Origin: Prorocentrum cordatum
Lineage: Eukaryota; Sar; Dinophyceae; Prorocentrales; Prorocentraceae
Assembly: GCA_963575745.1 (NCBI GenBank)
Contig: CAUYUJ010014356.1
Coordinates: 72,001-136,000, forward strand
Direction: 5' to 3'
Length of the DNA: 64,000 nucleotides
The notes under the pieces were generated by a model, which worked only from the letters and a program-made list of their open reading frames with translations, made no database searches and had not been told where the DNA came from. The translations under genes and the position numbers were made by a program. Of the stretch, positions 21,383-31,069 are shown one piece after another; position 1 is the stretch's first letter; each line of letters begins with the position of its first letter.

Positions 21383-22290
21383 GTCGAATCGGATCTCTGG
21401 GGAGGAATCATCACCGGTCTGTGGACCTGGCGGGTCCATGGAGGGTGCACCGGGCGCGCCGCGGCCGCTCCGACTGCCCCCGCGAGGCGTTCTGTGGACG
21501 GCCCGGAGTCCCGGGGCCCGGCAAGGGCCCTCCGAGGCCGCAGACCGAAGACGGCCAACAGCAGAGCAAGGAAAAACGCCATATAAGCATGAACTTGTGG
21601 CGCTCCGCGCCGATCTCTGGGATCCGCGCTGGACCCCCCTGGCGGCGCCTCCTCCTCCTCCTCCTCCTCCTCCTCCTCCTCCTCCTCCTCCTCCTCCTCC
21701 TCCTCCTCCTCCGCTGGGGCCCCCCTATAGCGGCGCCTCTGGCGCCGCCCCCGGCGCGCTCCGCGCGCCCGGGAGGGGGGTCCAGCACGGATCCAGGGAA
21801 TCCGCGCGGAGCGCCAACAGTTAATGTTTATGGCGTTTTTTCTTCTTCGACAACAAACCTTCCGTCGTGACTTTCCTTGCGACGCGCACGCGTCTCGGCT
21901 CGGAACGGTTCACGGCAGGTTCGTGTCGCGTCGACCCCGGCGTCGGTTCCTGACACCGCGGGGGGCCCTTCCCAGCTTGAACGACCGGCCGTTTCCGAAA
22001 CGTCAGATCGTTCCACATTGACCGACTTTCAATGCTGAACGCTGGCGGCGGGGTCGCCGCGGGTCGAGACGACGCGAGCCTACCGTATCCTCGTCTGGAA
22101 GGGCCTGCCTGACCCCCCCCAACCCCGAGGCAGACTTCGTCCGACCGCGCGCGCTCCTGGGCACTGCGAGGCCAGCCGACCCCGAGTCCCTCCTCCCCTT
22201 CCTCCTCGGCCCCCCTCCTTTGAGCACCGTTGGACCGATCCCTATCCCCACTGGCGCGGCCTCGGTCCTGCTGGCCCACTTTGTGGGGAC
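21383..22290 (-). CDS. Multi-exon gene broken by P and B elements, unknown function
   Basis: Three minus-strand exons: about 22290-22090, 21893-21842 and about 21570-21383. Exon 1 is Gly/Arg/Lys-rich with an amphipathic end RQALPDE. The first interruption, 22089-21894, starts GA and ends AG, and contains P copy 2; joining gives PDE|TRARRKESHDGRF in frame. The second contains B copy 2; joining VVEE to ACSAVGRLRSAASEG is again in frame and runs to FDYTQERP at L copy 1. Codon-position GC is high in all three parts. A GA 5' splice site is known in dinoflagellates. Alternative reading: the ATG at 21582 opens a hydrophobic leader in another frame, which I consider a shadow. Confidence 0.65.
21571..21841 (-). 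mobile_element. Hairpin element B copy 2 with TCC satellite
   Basis: TIR GAAAAACGCCATA and TATGGCGTTTTTTC, then GGCGCTCCGCGC arms. The centre holds a TCC satellite (21650-21712). Opposite orientation to B copy 3. Confidence 0.7.
21910..22087 (+). mobile_element. TIR element P copy 2
   Basis: TCACGGCAGGTTCGTG to GCGAGCCTACCGTA. Confidence 0.7.
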
Positions 22291-22309
22291 ATCTGATCCA
22301 GGGTTGCCC

Positions 22310-22425
22310 AGAGGAGGAGGAGGAGGAGGAGGAGGAGGAGGAGGAGAGAGGAGGAGGAGGAGGAGGAGGAGGAGTGAGGAGGAGGAGAGGAGGAGGAGGA
22401 GGGAGGATCAAGAGGAGGAGGACCC
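22310..22425. repeat. GGA satellite
   Basis: GGA units with a few interruptions. 22425-22640 is G/C homopolymer-rich and I see no gene there. Confidence 0.9.
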
Positions 22426-22639
22426 GAGCGAACCCAAGACCCCTCCCCCCCCCCTAACCGCATGTGGGGTCGAGCCGCCCCCCCATCCCCCCAGGTTGGG
22501 CACGCCCGGGGGCCACGCGAAGAAGGCCTCGCGCATGGGATCGCCCCCGCCGGCCCTCCCCCCCCCCCCCCTGTGGTCGTGGCGCGCTCCACTGCTCGCA
22601 AAATAACTACTCGCCAATGGCCTGGGCCCGCCGCGGGGA

Positions 22640-22829
22640 ATCTGCGATACAGGGGGCCCAGGGACACCCAAACCAATAAACACAAATCCCAGTATTCCCC
22701 ATACTGTTTTTGCCATATTCTCTGGGTTTTCGTCTTCCCCCTATTTTCCTATATTTTCTCCTGGGGGTCGACGATGAACGATGTGCTGTGCTGTTCTTTC
22801 CCTGTGCTGTTCTTTCCCTCCTGACACGA
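22640..22829 (+). mobile_element. Dispersed repeat M copy 3
   Basis: Head CCCAGGGACACCC, core GGGTTTTCGTCTTCCCCC, tail CTGGGGGTCGACGATGAA, then CCTCCTGACAC. K copy 1 follows directly. Confidence 0.65.
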
Positions 22830-23007
22830 TGCAGTCGACCCGCAGAGTAAGGATGCGCGAGAAGGCTGCAAGGCCCTTGGACGCCCGTCTCGAAGCGTTT
22901 CGAGCGGGGCGCGGCCAACGAAAGTGTCCCAGGATGGACCCAGGAGGCAAGGATGCAAGGGTACCCTTGGGAGGGAGGCCTATCCTTCCTCTGCGGGGCG
23001 ACGGTAC
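22830..23007 (+). mobile_element. TIR element K copy 1
   Basis: TGCAGTCGACCCGCAGAGTA to CCTCTGCGGGGCGACGGTA. Confidence 0.65.
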
Positions 23008-23159
23008 ACTTCAGCGAAGTGCGCCCCGGTGTCTTCCGGACGCCTGCGAGCAGGCACTCTGCGAGTGGTGGAGCGCGCTCGGGGACGGCGGGCGCGGCGC
23101 GCGGTGGAGGGTGCCAGTGCACCCTCCCCCCTTCCCTCGCCCCGTGGGTGTGGTGTGGT

Positions 23160-23160
<1 letters not shown>

Positions 23161-23212
<52 letters not shown>

Positions 23213-23320
23213 TTGGTCGGCGTCGTGGTCTTCGTCGACGTCGTCGTGGTCTTCGTCGTTGTCGTCGTCGTCGTCGTCGGCGTCGGCGTCGGCGTCGGCG
23301 TCGTCGTCGTCTTCGTCCTC
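23161..23320. repeat. CGT satellite
   Basis: CGT units with CGG and TTC variants; the minus strand reads Asp or Thr. Confidence 0.9.
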
Positions 23321-23360
23321 CCCCCCAATCCCATCTGGGGGGGGGTTGGTGAACCCTGTG

Positions 23361-23555
23361 TCGGGTCGGGCGAAAGGGGGGGATAGCAAAAGGGGGGTTT
23401 GAGAATCAGCTCACGTAGCTGATTTTCCCGGCGCCTCCCGACGCCGGAGGCGGCGATGTATCGAGGAATGGGCCCCTCGGTGAGGCCGACACCAGCTGCA
23501 TGCAGCAAATTTCGTAACCCCCCCTTTCCCAATCCCCCCCCTTTCGCCCGGCCCG
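23361..23555 (+). mobile_element. TIR element C copy 2
   Basis: TCGGGTCGGGCGAAAGG to CCTTTCGCCCGGCCCGA. Flanks share a decayed 35-43 bp block (CCCATCTGGGGG..GTGAACCCT). Confidence 0.7.
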
Positions 23556-23651
23556 ACTGGGGCCCATCCCATCTTGGGGGGGAGGCCTGTGAACCCTCGA
23601 CCTGAGAACATCTGTGCATGTTCCTCGGGGCTTCGCGGGGCCTATCCCCAC

Positions 23652-24765
23652 CTGGGAGGAACCGTGGCCCAGTGGGGATGGGGATGGGCCAGACGATGCT
23701 GATCCTTGCCTGGCCTCGGGGTCCTGGCCGCGTGCTGCACCTCGCCAGAAGGAAGGGCGGGGCGGCCGGCGGCGGCAGAGAGGGCGCGTGCCTGCGTGAA
23801 CTCCTCCTGCTGCGTCCTGTAGTCCAGCGCGCGGTGGTCGAACTTCTCGTTGATGAAGGCCTCGGCCGCGCTCCCCCAAAGACTGACCCTTGCCCCAAGT
23901 CGGGCGTGTCCCTCTACAGGAGGAACATTCACACACAGTCGAACAAAAGCATGGGAACGATTTTTCGTGTATTTTTCGGGGGGGGGGGGGGGGGGGGGAA
24001 TTTTGAATATTGTTTGACCATTCGTGATTTTTCTTCCAACATCCGCCTGTAGAAGGACATGCCCGACCTAACCCTTGCCCACCTTCCGCCTTCCCCCATA
24101 GGGTGCGCCCTCGGCTTCGACATCGACGGGCCGTTGGCCTGGTTATACAGACACCCCTGTATCATGAGGCTGTGCGGTGAGGATGCAAAAGGCCTCGGAA
24201 GGCCATGTCGACACTTTGCGAGGGGGCGCGGCCAGCGGAAGCGGCCAAGCATAGGCCGAAGGGCCAAGGGGAATGATGCAGGGGTAATTGCTCCTCCTCA
24301 CTGTGCGGGTTGACTGTAAACGTATCGAGGCGCCTATGGGGTTCCACTAGGTAAACGAACAATGACAGAAACATAAAAACTCGGAGGTCCGCGCGGATCT
24401 CTCGGATCGGCGCTGGGCCCCCTTTCCTGGCGCGCGGAGCGCGCCAGGGGCGGCGCCGGAGGCGTCGCCAGGGGGCTCCCGCGCCGATCCGAGGAATCTG
24501 CGCGGAGCTCCGAGTTTTTGTGTTTATGTCATTGTTCGTTCCCCCATCCACACCCACGGTGCCACCGAGCGCCAGGAAAAGAAGCCTCCCAGGCCACGCG
24601 CCGCTGGCCCTTCCGCCTGCGCCCTGCGAGCTCCCCCCTGGAGGCGAGATGACATTCCCTGCGCCTGTCTCCCTCGCCTGCCCGCGCTGGGCTCTCTCTC
24701 GCTAGTCCTCTTCTGCCACCCTTTCCTTCGTGCCCTCTGGCAGCGGGCAGGCGCAACCTCGGGGG
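23652..24765 (-). CDS. Gene Y, four exon pieces separated by B, K and A elements
   Basis: Pieces on the minus strand: about 24765-24541 (Arg/Ala-rich, ends VAPWVWMG), about 24353-24319 (VEPHRRLDTF), about 24143-24067 (NQANGPSMSKPRAHPMGEGGRWAR) and about 23890-23652 (helical, FINEKFDHRALDYRTQQEEF, then a basic tail). Removing B copy 3, K copy 2 and A copy 5 gives one open frame with high GC3. For B the join works with the acceptor TACCTAG; for A it falls in the repeated GGGCAAGGGT. The last piece ends at CAG|GTGGGG. No family recognised; the helical block near the end is the most distinctive part. Confidence 0.65.
23900..24066 (+). mobile_element. TIR element A copy 5
   Basis: Intact ends plus an 18-G run inside. 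Flanks TGACCCTTGCCCC and TAACCCTTGCCCA. Confidence 0.75.
24144..24318 (+). mobile_element. TIR element K copy 2
   Basis: TATACAGACACCCCTG to TGTGCGGGTTGACTGTA; precise TACAG..CTGTA removal keeps gene Y in frame. Confidence 0.7.
24354..24540 (+). mobile_element. Hairpin element B copy 3
   Basis: Best preserved B: about 40-bp TIR beginning AACGAACAATGACA, with CTCGGAGGTCCGCGCGG next, and nested GC hairpins inside. Confidence 0.8.
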
Positions 24766-24769
24766 GGGG

Positions 24770-24901
24770 GGGGCACGAGGAGGAGAGAGGGAGGAGGAGA
24801 AGAGAGAGGAGGAGGAGGAGGAGGAGGAGGAGGGGGGGAGGAGGAGGGGGAGGAGGAGGAGGAGGAGGAGGGGGGAGGAGGAGGAGGAGGAGGAGGAGGA
24901 G
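24770..24901. repeat. GGA satellite
   Basis: GGA and GAGAGG units; the minus strand reads Leu/Pro. Confidence 0.95.
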
Positions 24902-25110
24902 TTGGAAACCCTGAGCCCCGAAAACGTTTCTCATCTCTTAGGGACGTTTTTTTGTATCCGCCGCCTTCCGCTGACCCTCCGCCGGCGGAGGAAGGCCTTG
25001 TCCGTTCTTCCTCCGCCAGCCTTCCGCCGCCATTCCGCCGCGGAGGAGACGACGACTCCTTTTACCCTCGCAGTCGAGGCCCTTCTTGGAACGCTCCGTA
25101 TGTCTAGACT
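24902..25110 (+). mobile_element. Dispersed repeat AA copy 1
   Basis: CCTGAGCCCC, CATCTCTTAGGGACG, a CCTCCGCCGGCGGAGG palindrome and CTTCTTGGAACGC; second copy at 37310-37480. Confidence 0.6.
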
Positions 25111-25559
25111 TGTTCCTCTCCCTGCGGTCGCAAGTGGCAGCGAAGCCTCAACATCCGACTCCTGCTCCAGATCCCTCCTCCTGTTACTCTTCCCTCCTCT
25201 TCCTCCTGGCGCTTCCTCTTCATCATCCTGGTCCAGATCAGCTCTCGAACCCCATCTTCTTTACTCACCTCGCCTCTTCATGCATCTCTGTTTCTCCTAA
25301 ACCGATGCGGGGGGCTGTGCGGCTGGGGAGCTCTCATTGATCGCGCACGGACAGAGTTGCTATGTACAGTTCGCGGCGCTAACATGGCAGGTGCCACCAG
25401 GGTGTGTGACACGTGCACAGGGCCGACATGAAACGTATCCCGCAGCCCGACACAGGGACGCACAGCAAGACCATGGAAATGTCAGCAGGGATTGAATGAA
25501 ATACCTCTTCATGATCTCTCCCGTCCTTGCCCATCTCCTCCTCCTCCTCCTCCTGGCAC

Positions 25560-25970
25560 CGCTGCATGATGCCTCCTTGGACTTGATGCGATCGAGGGCC
25601 TGCGAGATCTGCGACTGCAACTTCTCCAACTGCGCCTCGGGAGAACCGGCACGACGATACACAAGCAAAGACACCCGCCGCAACTGTACGCCCCCTGATG
25701 ACCGTGGTGATCAAACCTGCCGGCAACATCCTCCTCCTCTCCGCAGGCACCCCCTCACAGCGCCGTGCGCCTTCTTGCTGGCCCACGCTTCTCCCTCGCC
25801 GCAGCCCTCCCGTCCAGCGCCCGCACGGCTGCGCCAGCGCCCGCCAGGCTGCGGCCCGCGGGGCCGCAACCTGGGGGACGCCAGCCTCCCCGCGAGAGCA
25901 GAAGGTGTGGCCATGCCTTGGACGACGCCGACCGTACACGTCGGTGGGCAGCAGGGCTCGACCGTAACAG
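25560..25970 (-). CDS. Gene U, coiled-coil protein, unknown function
   Basis: The exon starting at 25683 after a GCGTACAG acceptor encodes a strong heptad pattern (LEKLQSQISQALDRIKSKEA). Upstream, 25970-25757 is GC3-rich and ends at GCT|GTGAGG; a 72-bp intron from there to 25684 keeps the frame. A second frame also runs open through the same DNA, so the exon pairing is not certain. Downstream the frame enters an Arg run from GGA units and I cannot place the exon end. Confidence 0.5.
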
Positions 25971-26305
25971 CGTTTCTCGTTTTCGTGTTGTCTTCGTTCT
26001 CTTTCGTTTTGTCTCCTCCAATCCGCCTGTTCTGCAAAACGAAGTCGAAACGAACACGGCCCACAACATCGCCCAAACACCGTTCAGGTCGACCCCTGGT
26101 CGGAACAAGTGGGTAGACGCATGAAGTAGGAAGGCGTTGGGAGTAGATTGGGCTTTCGCCCGCCCCCTGAAGACGACGAAAAAAGGAAAACCACTCGATC
26201 CTTGAAGTAGGAAGGCGCCTAATATAGACTAGAATCTAGGAATCCAGAAATGCCTGCTTTCAACGACCGGCGTGTATGCCATACCGGTTCGATACACGCC
26301 GCCGC

Positions 26306-26830
26306 TCATGCCATCACGCACGGAAGCCTGCGCCGAACCAGTCTGCAACATGGTTCGCGCACCAGTGGGGCCTCAGGCTGGCCTCCTGGGAGCCCAGAGC
26401 TCCGACGTCCTCGTTCTCTTTGGAATGACAACTGAATCTCTTTGATTTGCAGCGTGGACCAACATTTCATGCCGAGTAACTTTGTGACGGTCTCAGGGAT
26501 GGGTGACAAGCCCCAGAACAGCGAAGACGGCCAAGAGCCCTTCGTCGTGTTTTTTCTCGCAAGGCGAGGAGGTCCAAGAATGTCAAGCACTGTGCGCCCG
26601 CGCACCACGGTCTTGAAAGGCCATCCCTGCGGGGTGCGGAATACGCAAGGTGTGGGCCACCATGGGTGCGCGGCAATGAGCGTGGCATACGCCCGCGCCT
26701 CTCCAGAGGTCAGGCCTCCCCGAGGGGATGCGAAGTGCCTGGGAGGGGGGCGTTGCCACTGCGGGAGCAACGCGCGTGACGTCGGGGCGACAGGATGCGG
26801 GAGAGGCAAGAACCGGCGACGAATTCCCAA
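26306..26830 (-). CDS. C-terminal gene part, unknown protein
   Basis: A 174-residue minus frame to TGA at 26306 with high GC3 and a natural residue mix: AHPWWPTPCVFRTP, then GWPFKTVVRGRTVLDIL, then a basic KNTTKGSWP stretch and a Lys/Arg-rich tail. No insertion interrupts it. It joins upstream to the tandem region 26815-27165. I do not recognise the family. 26110-26300 holds short duplications around GAAGTAGGAAGGCG and no gene. Confidence 0.65.
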   Translation of the reverse strand: MGIRRRFLPLPHPVAPTSRALLPQWQRPPPRHFASPRGGLTSGEARAYATLIAAHPWWPTPCVFRTPQGWPFKTVVRGRTVLDILGPPRLARKNTTKGSWPSSLFWGLSPIPETVTKLLGMKCWSTLQIKEIQLSFQRERGRRSSGLPGGQPEAPLVREPCCRLVRRRLPCVMA

Positions 26831-27165
26831 CTGCCGCCGTCGCGTGGGACGTCCTTAGAAAACTGGCCCCCCGAGCCTCCCCGAGGAGGTCCTCCGAGGA
26901 GGCTCCCTTGCTCCATCTCCGGGAAGGCCAGGAGATCCGGCGGTGAATTCCGCACGAGCGCCCTCGCGTGGGACGTCCTCCGAAAACCAACCCCCCGAGC
27001 CTCCCCGAGGAGGCCCTCCGAGGCCCCCTTTGCTCCCATTTCCGGACGTCCAAGGCAGCCCGCGAAGAACTCCCGACCGGCGCCCTCGGAGCCTCTCTCT
27101 TTCCAAAGAGGCCCCCAGAGGCCCCCTTTGCTCCCATTCCGGGACGTCCAGGACAACCCGCGAGT
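26815..27165 (-). repeat. Three tandem units of about 122 bp
   Basis: Anchors GAATTCCCAACTGC, GAATTCCGCACGAG and GAACTCCCGACCGG at 26822, 26946 and 27069; a fourth partial unit follows at 27320 after a fold-back insertion. Minus frames read GGPPRGGSGG-type repeats, switching frame between units. Confidence 0.75.
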
Positions 27166-27319
27166 AGGGGGCCACATGCGAACCCTACCCCTACCCCCCA
27201 CGATTTCTGAGGGGGAGGGTGGGGTTCACTTCGTTCGGGAGCTCCCGAGTGAAGTGAACCCCACCCTCCCCCTCAGAAATCGTGGGGGGGTAGGGGTAGG
27301 GTTCGCATGTGGCCCCCTA
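27165..27319. mobile_element. Near-perfect fold-back element
   Basis: Arms 27165-27232 and 27251-27319 are complementary with one homopolymer difference; the 18-base centre is itself a palindrome (TCGGGAGCTCCCGA) apart from two bases each side. GCGAG flanks both ends. Confidence 0.9.
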
Positions 27320-27512
27320 GCGAGGAACTCCGAACCGGCGCCCTCGGAGCCGCTCTCTCCGAGGAGGCCCTCGGGCGCGCGCGCCGCGGGGCGCGCCATG
27401 TGGCGCACCAGGCGCGCCCCCCTGCGGGGCCCTCCCTCGAGACCTCCCTTACAGACGACCCCTGGCGCGCGAGAGGCCCCGACGCTCCCCTATGGGGGAC
27501 GAAACCTATCAG

Positions 27513-27525
27513 ACATATATATATA

Positions 27526-27572
<47 letters not shown>
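27513..27572. repeat. TA dinucleotide satellite
   Basis: TA units directly left of A copy 6, whose left end is lost. Confidence 0.95.
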
Positions 27573-27575
<3 letters not shown>

Positions 27576-27589
27576 AAAAGGTCAACCAA

Positions 27590-27662
27590 ATAGTCAAAAT
27601 ATCGTCCCATGATTATTTTTGGACTACTTTTGGATATTCCTTCTGTAGGGGGACAGGCCCGA
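27590..27662 (+). mobile_element. Element A copy 6, right part
   Basis: GTCCCATGATTATTTTTGGA core and AGGGGGACAGGCCCGA end. Confidence 0.65.
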
Positions 27663-27794
27663 CTTAACCTTAAGTCAGTTCTACATGCAGAAGGTCCCGA
27701 TCCACCGCAGAGCGGCCGGCTAGTAAGCTTTTGTGGAGTCCACGCGTGGATTTCATGGATCGGCACTGAACCCCGACATGCACGCGTCGTGAAA

Positions 27795-28560
27795 CATTCA
27801 GCACGTTTTTGTTGTTGTTGTTGCTGTTGTTGCTGTTGAACATTATTACTTCTAAAGAATAATTATTGTTGGGACCCCTGGTACACGACCCCCCTCCAAA
27901 ACCTAGGCCGCAGCTGCATTTTCATTATTTTTTCGCGAAAGCTTCAGAAAAGTGGATTAGTACCGGATCCGGTTGTTTTGTTCCCCCCCGCTTTCCCTTG
28001 CAAAAAACACTATAAAATGAAATTTCTTGTTCAAATGTAATCCAATTTCAAGAATCCCTTGCAAAAAATAAGCTAAAGTGGACATTCGCGCGTGCAAGAC
28101 GAAATCCTTCCAAAACCTTAGGTTTCGGAGCGATTTCAACATAAAAACATCAAAAACCCAATGGTTTTTTAAATAAAAAATTGTCAAAATCTCATCCCGC
28201 GCGCTCTTGCGGATTCGTAGGAAAACCATCACTTTTTAAACAATTTTGTCAAACGGGCTTTTGCGAGCAACTTTTTCAAACTTCTGCGACAACGGTTGCG
28301 CACCTGCCAGGGCCATCATCCCTGTCAAATAATACCATGCGGGACACATTCGTTTTTTCTTCGCGCGCGCACGCCGAAATCTACAAAAACCATTGGGTTT
28401 TTAAGAATTTTACCACCGCGCATCATAAAATCACACGAATCGCACCGTAGGTCCTCGAAAAACAGCTGCACGACTTTTCAAAATTTCCACCCGCGCGCGC
28501 TGTCCGAATCCTCAAAAAACCAATGGTTTTCCAACATTTATGTTACATGAGCTCGCGCGA
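27795..28560. other. AT-rich island with palindromic units
   Basis: Base composition shifts sharply to A and T. Imperfect units contain AAAACCATTGGTTTT-type palindromes next to CCGCGCGCGC at about 28150, 28390 and 28510. No gene or RNA is visible. Confidence 0.65.
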
Positions 28561-28606
28561 GCTACTTTCGCACGCTCTTGCAACGGGGTTCGCGAATCCC
28601 TTGCGG

Positions 28607-28730
28607 TTGCGCCATAGGTTGCGCCCTCGGCCGCCGAGAACGCCCTCCTATTGGTTGCGCCATAGGTTGCGCCCTCGGCCGCCGAGAATAAAACGCTCCC
28701 TACTGGTTGCGCCATACGTTGCCCCAGGAG
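28607..28730. repeat. Tandem 62-bp unit, about two copies
   Basis: GGTTGCGCCATAGGTTGCG and CTCGGCCGCCGAGAA repeat twice, with a third partial unit. Confidence 0.8.
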
Positions 28731-28834
28731 GCCTTCAAGAGGCCTCAAGAGCCCGCCGTGAGGACCCACTAAGCTCCCAAGAGGCCCCAAGATGCTTCCA
28801 AGAAGCCCCCCAAAGCTCAAGAGGACCCCAAGCG

Positions 28835-28970
28835 GGACAACCATCGGGACAACCATCGGGACAACCATCGGGACAACCATTTGGACCAGCATCGGGAAAA
28901 CGATCGGGACAACCATAACCATCAGGACAACCATCGGGGCAACCATCGAGACAACCATCGGGACAACGAT
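28835..28970. repeat. 12-bp minisatellite CATCGGGACAAC, short array
   Basis: Eleven imperfect units, same unit as 16850-17200. To its left is R-like sequence, to its right (29003-29340) degenerate CT-rich repeats with GATGTGACC anchors. Confidence 0.85.
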
Positions 28971-29378
28971 ACCTTCTCTCTTGTGTCCTCCCACATCCCT
29001 CAGGAAGTTGCCCTAAAGATGTGACCGACTCCTCTCTCTCCTTCTCTATGTCTCTCGCTCTTTCTCTGCTTCATATCTATCATATGAACACATCTATCTC
29101 GCTTTCTGCTTCATCGCCTTCCCAGGAAATTGCCCCAAAAATGTGACCAACTATCTTGGCAGTGCGTACCATCTCACGTGTACCGTGTACCACATCTTCT
29201 CAGGTTGCCTCACACATGTGACGAATCTCTTTCTATCTCTCTCTCCTCTGGCTCTCTGTCTTGCTCTCTCTCTCTCTCTCTGTCTCTCTGTCTTGCTCTC
29301 TCTCTCTCTGTCTTGCTCTCTCTATGTCATGCGCAACGAATGCACGATGCGGGGCACATGCGGGGCCCAAACAAGTGA

Positions 29379-29643
29379 TCAACCTCTGCGGGTGTGTACT
29401 CCACGCCAGTGTAGTATCCACGATCGTCCGCGCGCCACGAAGTGAAGTGTCCTGACGTCATAGGGCGGGAAGCTGGGTGTGGGTGGTTCCCTAGAGTCGT
29501 GTGGATGTTTGGTAGAGCTTGCATTGCCCCCCCACGAAGTGGGGGTATTGGCTGGCGTCGCATGAAAACCCTGGCACTGGGGAGAACACTGAGCGTTCGG
29601 GTAAAATGATTGTTGTTGTTGTTGTTGTTGTTGTTGCTGTTGT

Positions 29644-29675
<32 letters not shown>

Positions 29676-29696
29676 TTGTTGCTGTTGCTGCTGTTG

Positions 29697-29734
<38 letters not shown>

Positions 29735-29885
29735 TTTTGCCATTTTCGGCCTCCAGGAGCCCTCGCCGTAACCCAGGACCGTCCACAGAACGACTCCGAG
29801 AAGAAACAACTGGCCCCGGGGGAATGGGTCGAGCCTCCCGGAGACCGCGCATGGGTCGGGACGCCCAGAGACCGCGTATCTGCAT
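29379..29885 (-). CDS. Poly-glutamine protein
   Basis: The frame opens with ATG at 29885 and stops at 29379, 168 residues. After about 50 mixed residues (ending LLEAENGKK) come about 43 Gln, coded by mixed CAA and CAG, then a 75-residue Pro/Ser/His-rich tail ending HWRGVHTRRG. Mixed codons suggest that the Gln tract is kept at protein level instead of being a bare CAG expansion. The first 50 residues include an imperfect 27-bp duplication (GLWASRPM and GLREARPI). Complete or last exon; function unknown. Poly-Gln tracts often occur in regulatory proteins, which is only a hint. Confidence 0.65.
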
Positions 29886-30065
29886 GTGATGCTATGCCCT
29901 GACGTTACGTGTGGGGCCGGGAGGGACCGCTCCTGAACAACGGTCGCCGCAGCTCTTCGAATTGCGTGGTGTCCTCACACGCCTACGGATTGGGGACACA
30001 GCTTGGTTCTACCCCCTGGAAGAATTCCAGAAGTCGCGGGGTTTGTGACCCCCGCCCCCCCTCCG

Positions 30066-30175
30066 TGGGTGGCGCGCGGAGGGGTGCCGCCCGGGGGTGG
30101 CGCGCGGAGCGCGCCGCCGGGGGAGGCGCCGGGTGCCGAGCCGAGAGGTCCGCGCGGACCTCCGATGGGAAGTGG
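30066..30175 (+). mobile_element. Hairpin element B copy 4, partial
   Basis: GGTGGCGCGCGGAG and GGAGGTCCGCGC-type arms; one arm incomplete, directly left of C copy 3. Confidence 0.5.
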
Positions 30176-30183
30176 CGGGAGAT

Positions 30184-30379
30184 TCGGGCCGGGCGAAAGG
30201 GGGGGGACAACAAAGGGGGGGTTTGAGAATCAGCCCACGCAGCCGATTTTCCCGGCGCCTCCCGGCGCCGGAGGCGCTCATGTATCGGGGAAGGGGCCCC
30301 TCGGTGGGGCCGAAACCGGCTGCATGCCGCAAATTTCGTAACCCCCCCTTTCCCAATCCCCCCCTGTCGTCCGGCCCGA
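30184..30379 (+). mobile_element. TIR element C copy 3
   Basis: TCGGGCCGGGCGAAAGG to TGTCGTCCGGCCCGA. Confidence 0.7.
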
Positions 30380-30702
30380 GGGACGGGAGGAGGGCGGCGG
30401 GATCCGGCGGGCGGAGCCGCTGGTGGGAAGGGGAGGCAAGGGCGAGCCCAACCCTTATAGGTCGGGCATGTCCCCCTACAGGCGGATTTGGACGAAGAGC
30501 AATGCCAACAACATGCCCCAAAGGAATCAAAAATAGTCAAACACATCGCTCAGTCTATTTTTGGACAATTTTGGAATATTCCTCCTGTAGAAGGACATGC
30601 CCGACTGAAGCCCAGCCAGAACGAGGCCGGGCAAGAGGAGCCACTATGCTGGTGGAGCAGGGTGCCACTCCCCTGCAAGAGGAATTTCAGGAGCAGGACG
30701 AG
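30380..30702 (-). CDS. Exon pair across A copy 7, unknown
   Basis: An exon begins after a pyrimidine-rich acceptor CTCCCGGTCAG at 30703 and runs to 30605 with a hydrophobic Leu-rich segment (SLVLLLKFLLQG). Collapsing A copy 7 with one TTGGGCTC repeat joins it in frame to Pro/Ser-rich sequence at 30461-30380, next to C copy 3. Plus-strand reading of the same DNA is weaker. Confidence 0.4.
30462..30604 (+). mobile_element. TIR element A copy 7
   Basis: 143 bp, intact ends. Flanks GAGCCCAACC and GAAGCCCAGCC. Confidence 0.75.
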
Positions 30703-31069
30703 AGAACGGAAGGCCTGACCGGGAGCAGGGAGATGCACGGGAGCACTTTTTGAGCGACGCTTAAGTGACCGTTGTTTTATTCGGCGTTTCGACAGTGGGC
30801 GGAAGGGGGGGGGGGCTGGCTCCGGGCCTCTGCTTAGAGCTACTGTTTGGAGCCGTGCATGCTATGGGGGGGAGGGGGCTCCACCTGCTCAAAACAGGCG
30901 CCAACAAAGCAGCCAAGATCCACTCCACGGAGGGGGGGGGAGGGGGGGGGTGCGAGGGCCCGCGCCGATCGGCAAACCAATGAATAAAAGACGATCACCC
31001 ACAAGGGGCCTTACGCGGCGGCTGGCGCGGGCCGCCAGCGCGGCACGCCACATCCGAAGGCGAGGGCGC

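Noticed and set aside
21352-21582. Apparent signal-peptide protein starting MAFFLALLLAVFG
   Set aside because: Its ATG lies in the inverted repeat of B copy 2 and another frame of the same DNA continues the upstream exons.
25711-26108. Several alternative frames in the upstream part of gene U
   Set aside because: Only one can pair with the coiled-coil exon through a GT-AG intron; the others are listed as uncertainty, not as genes.
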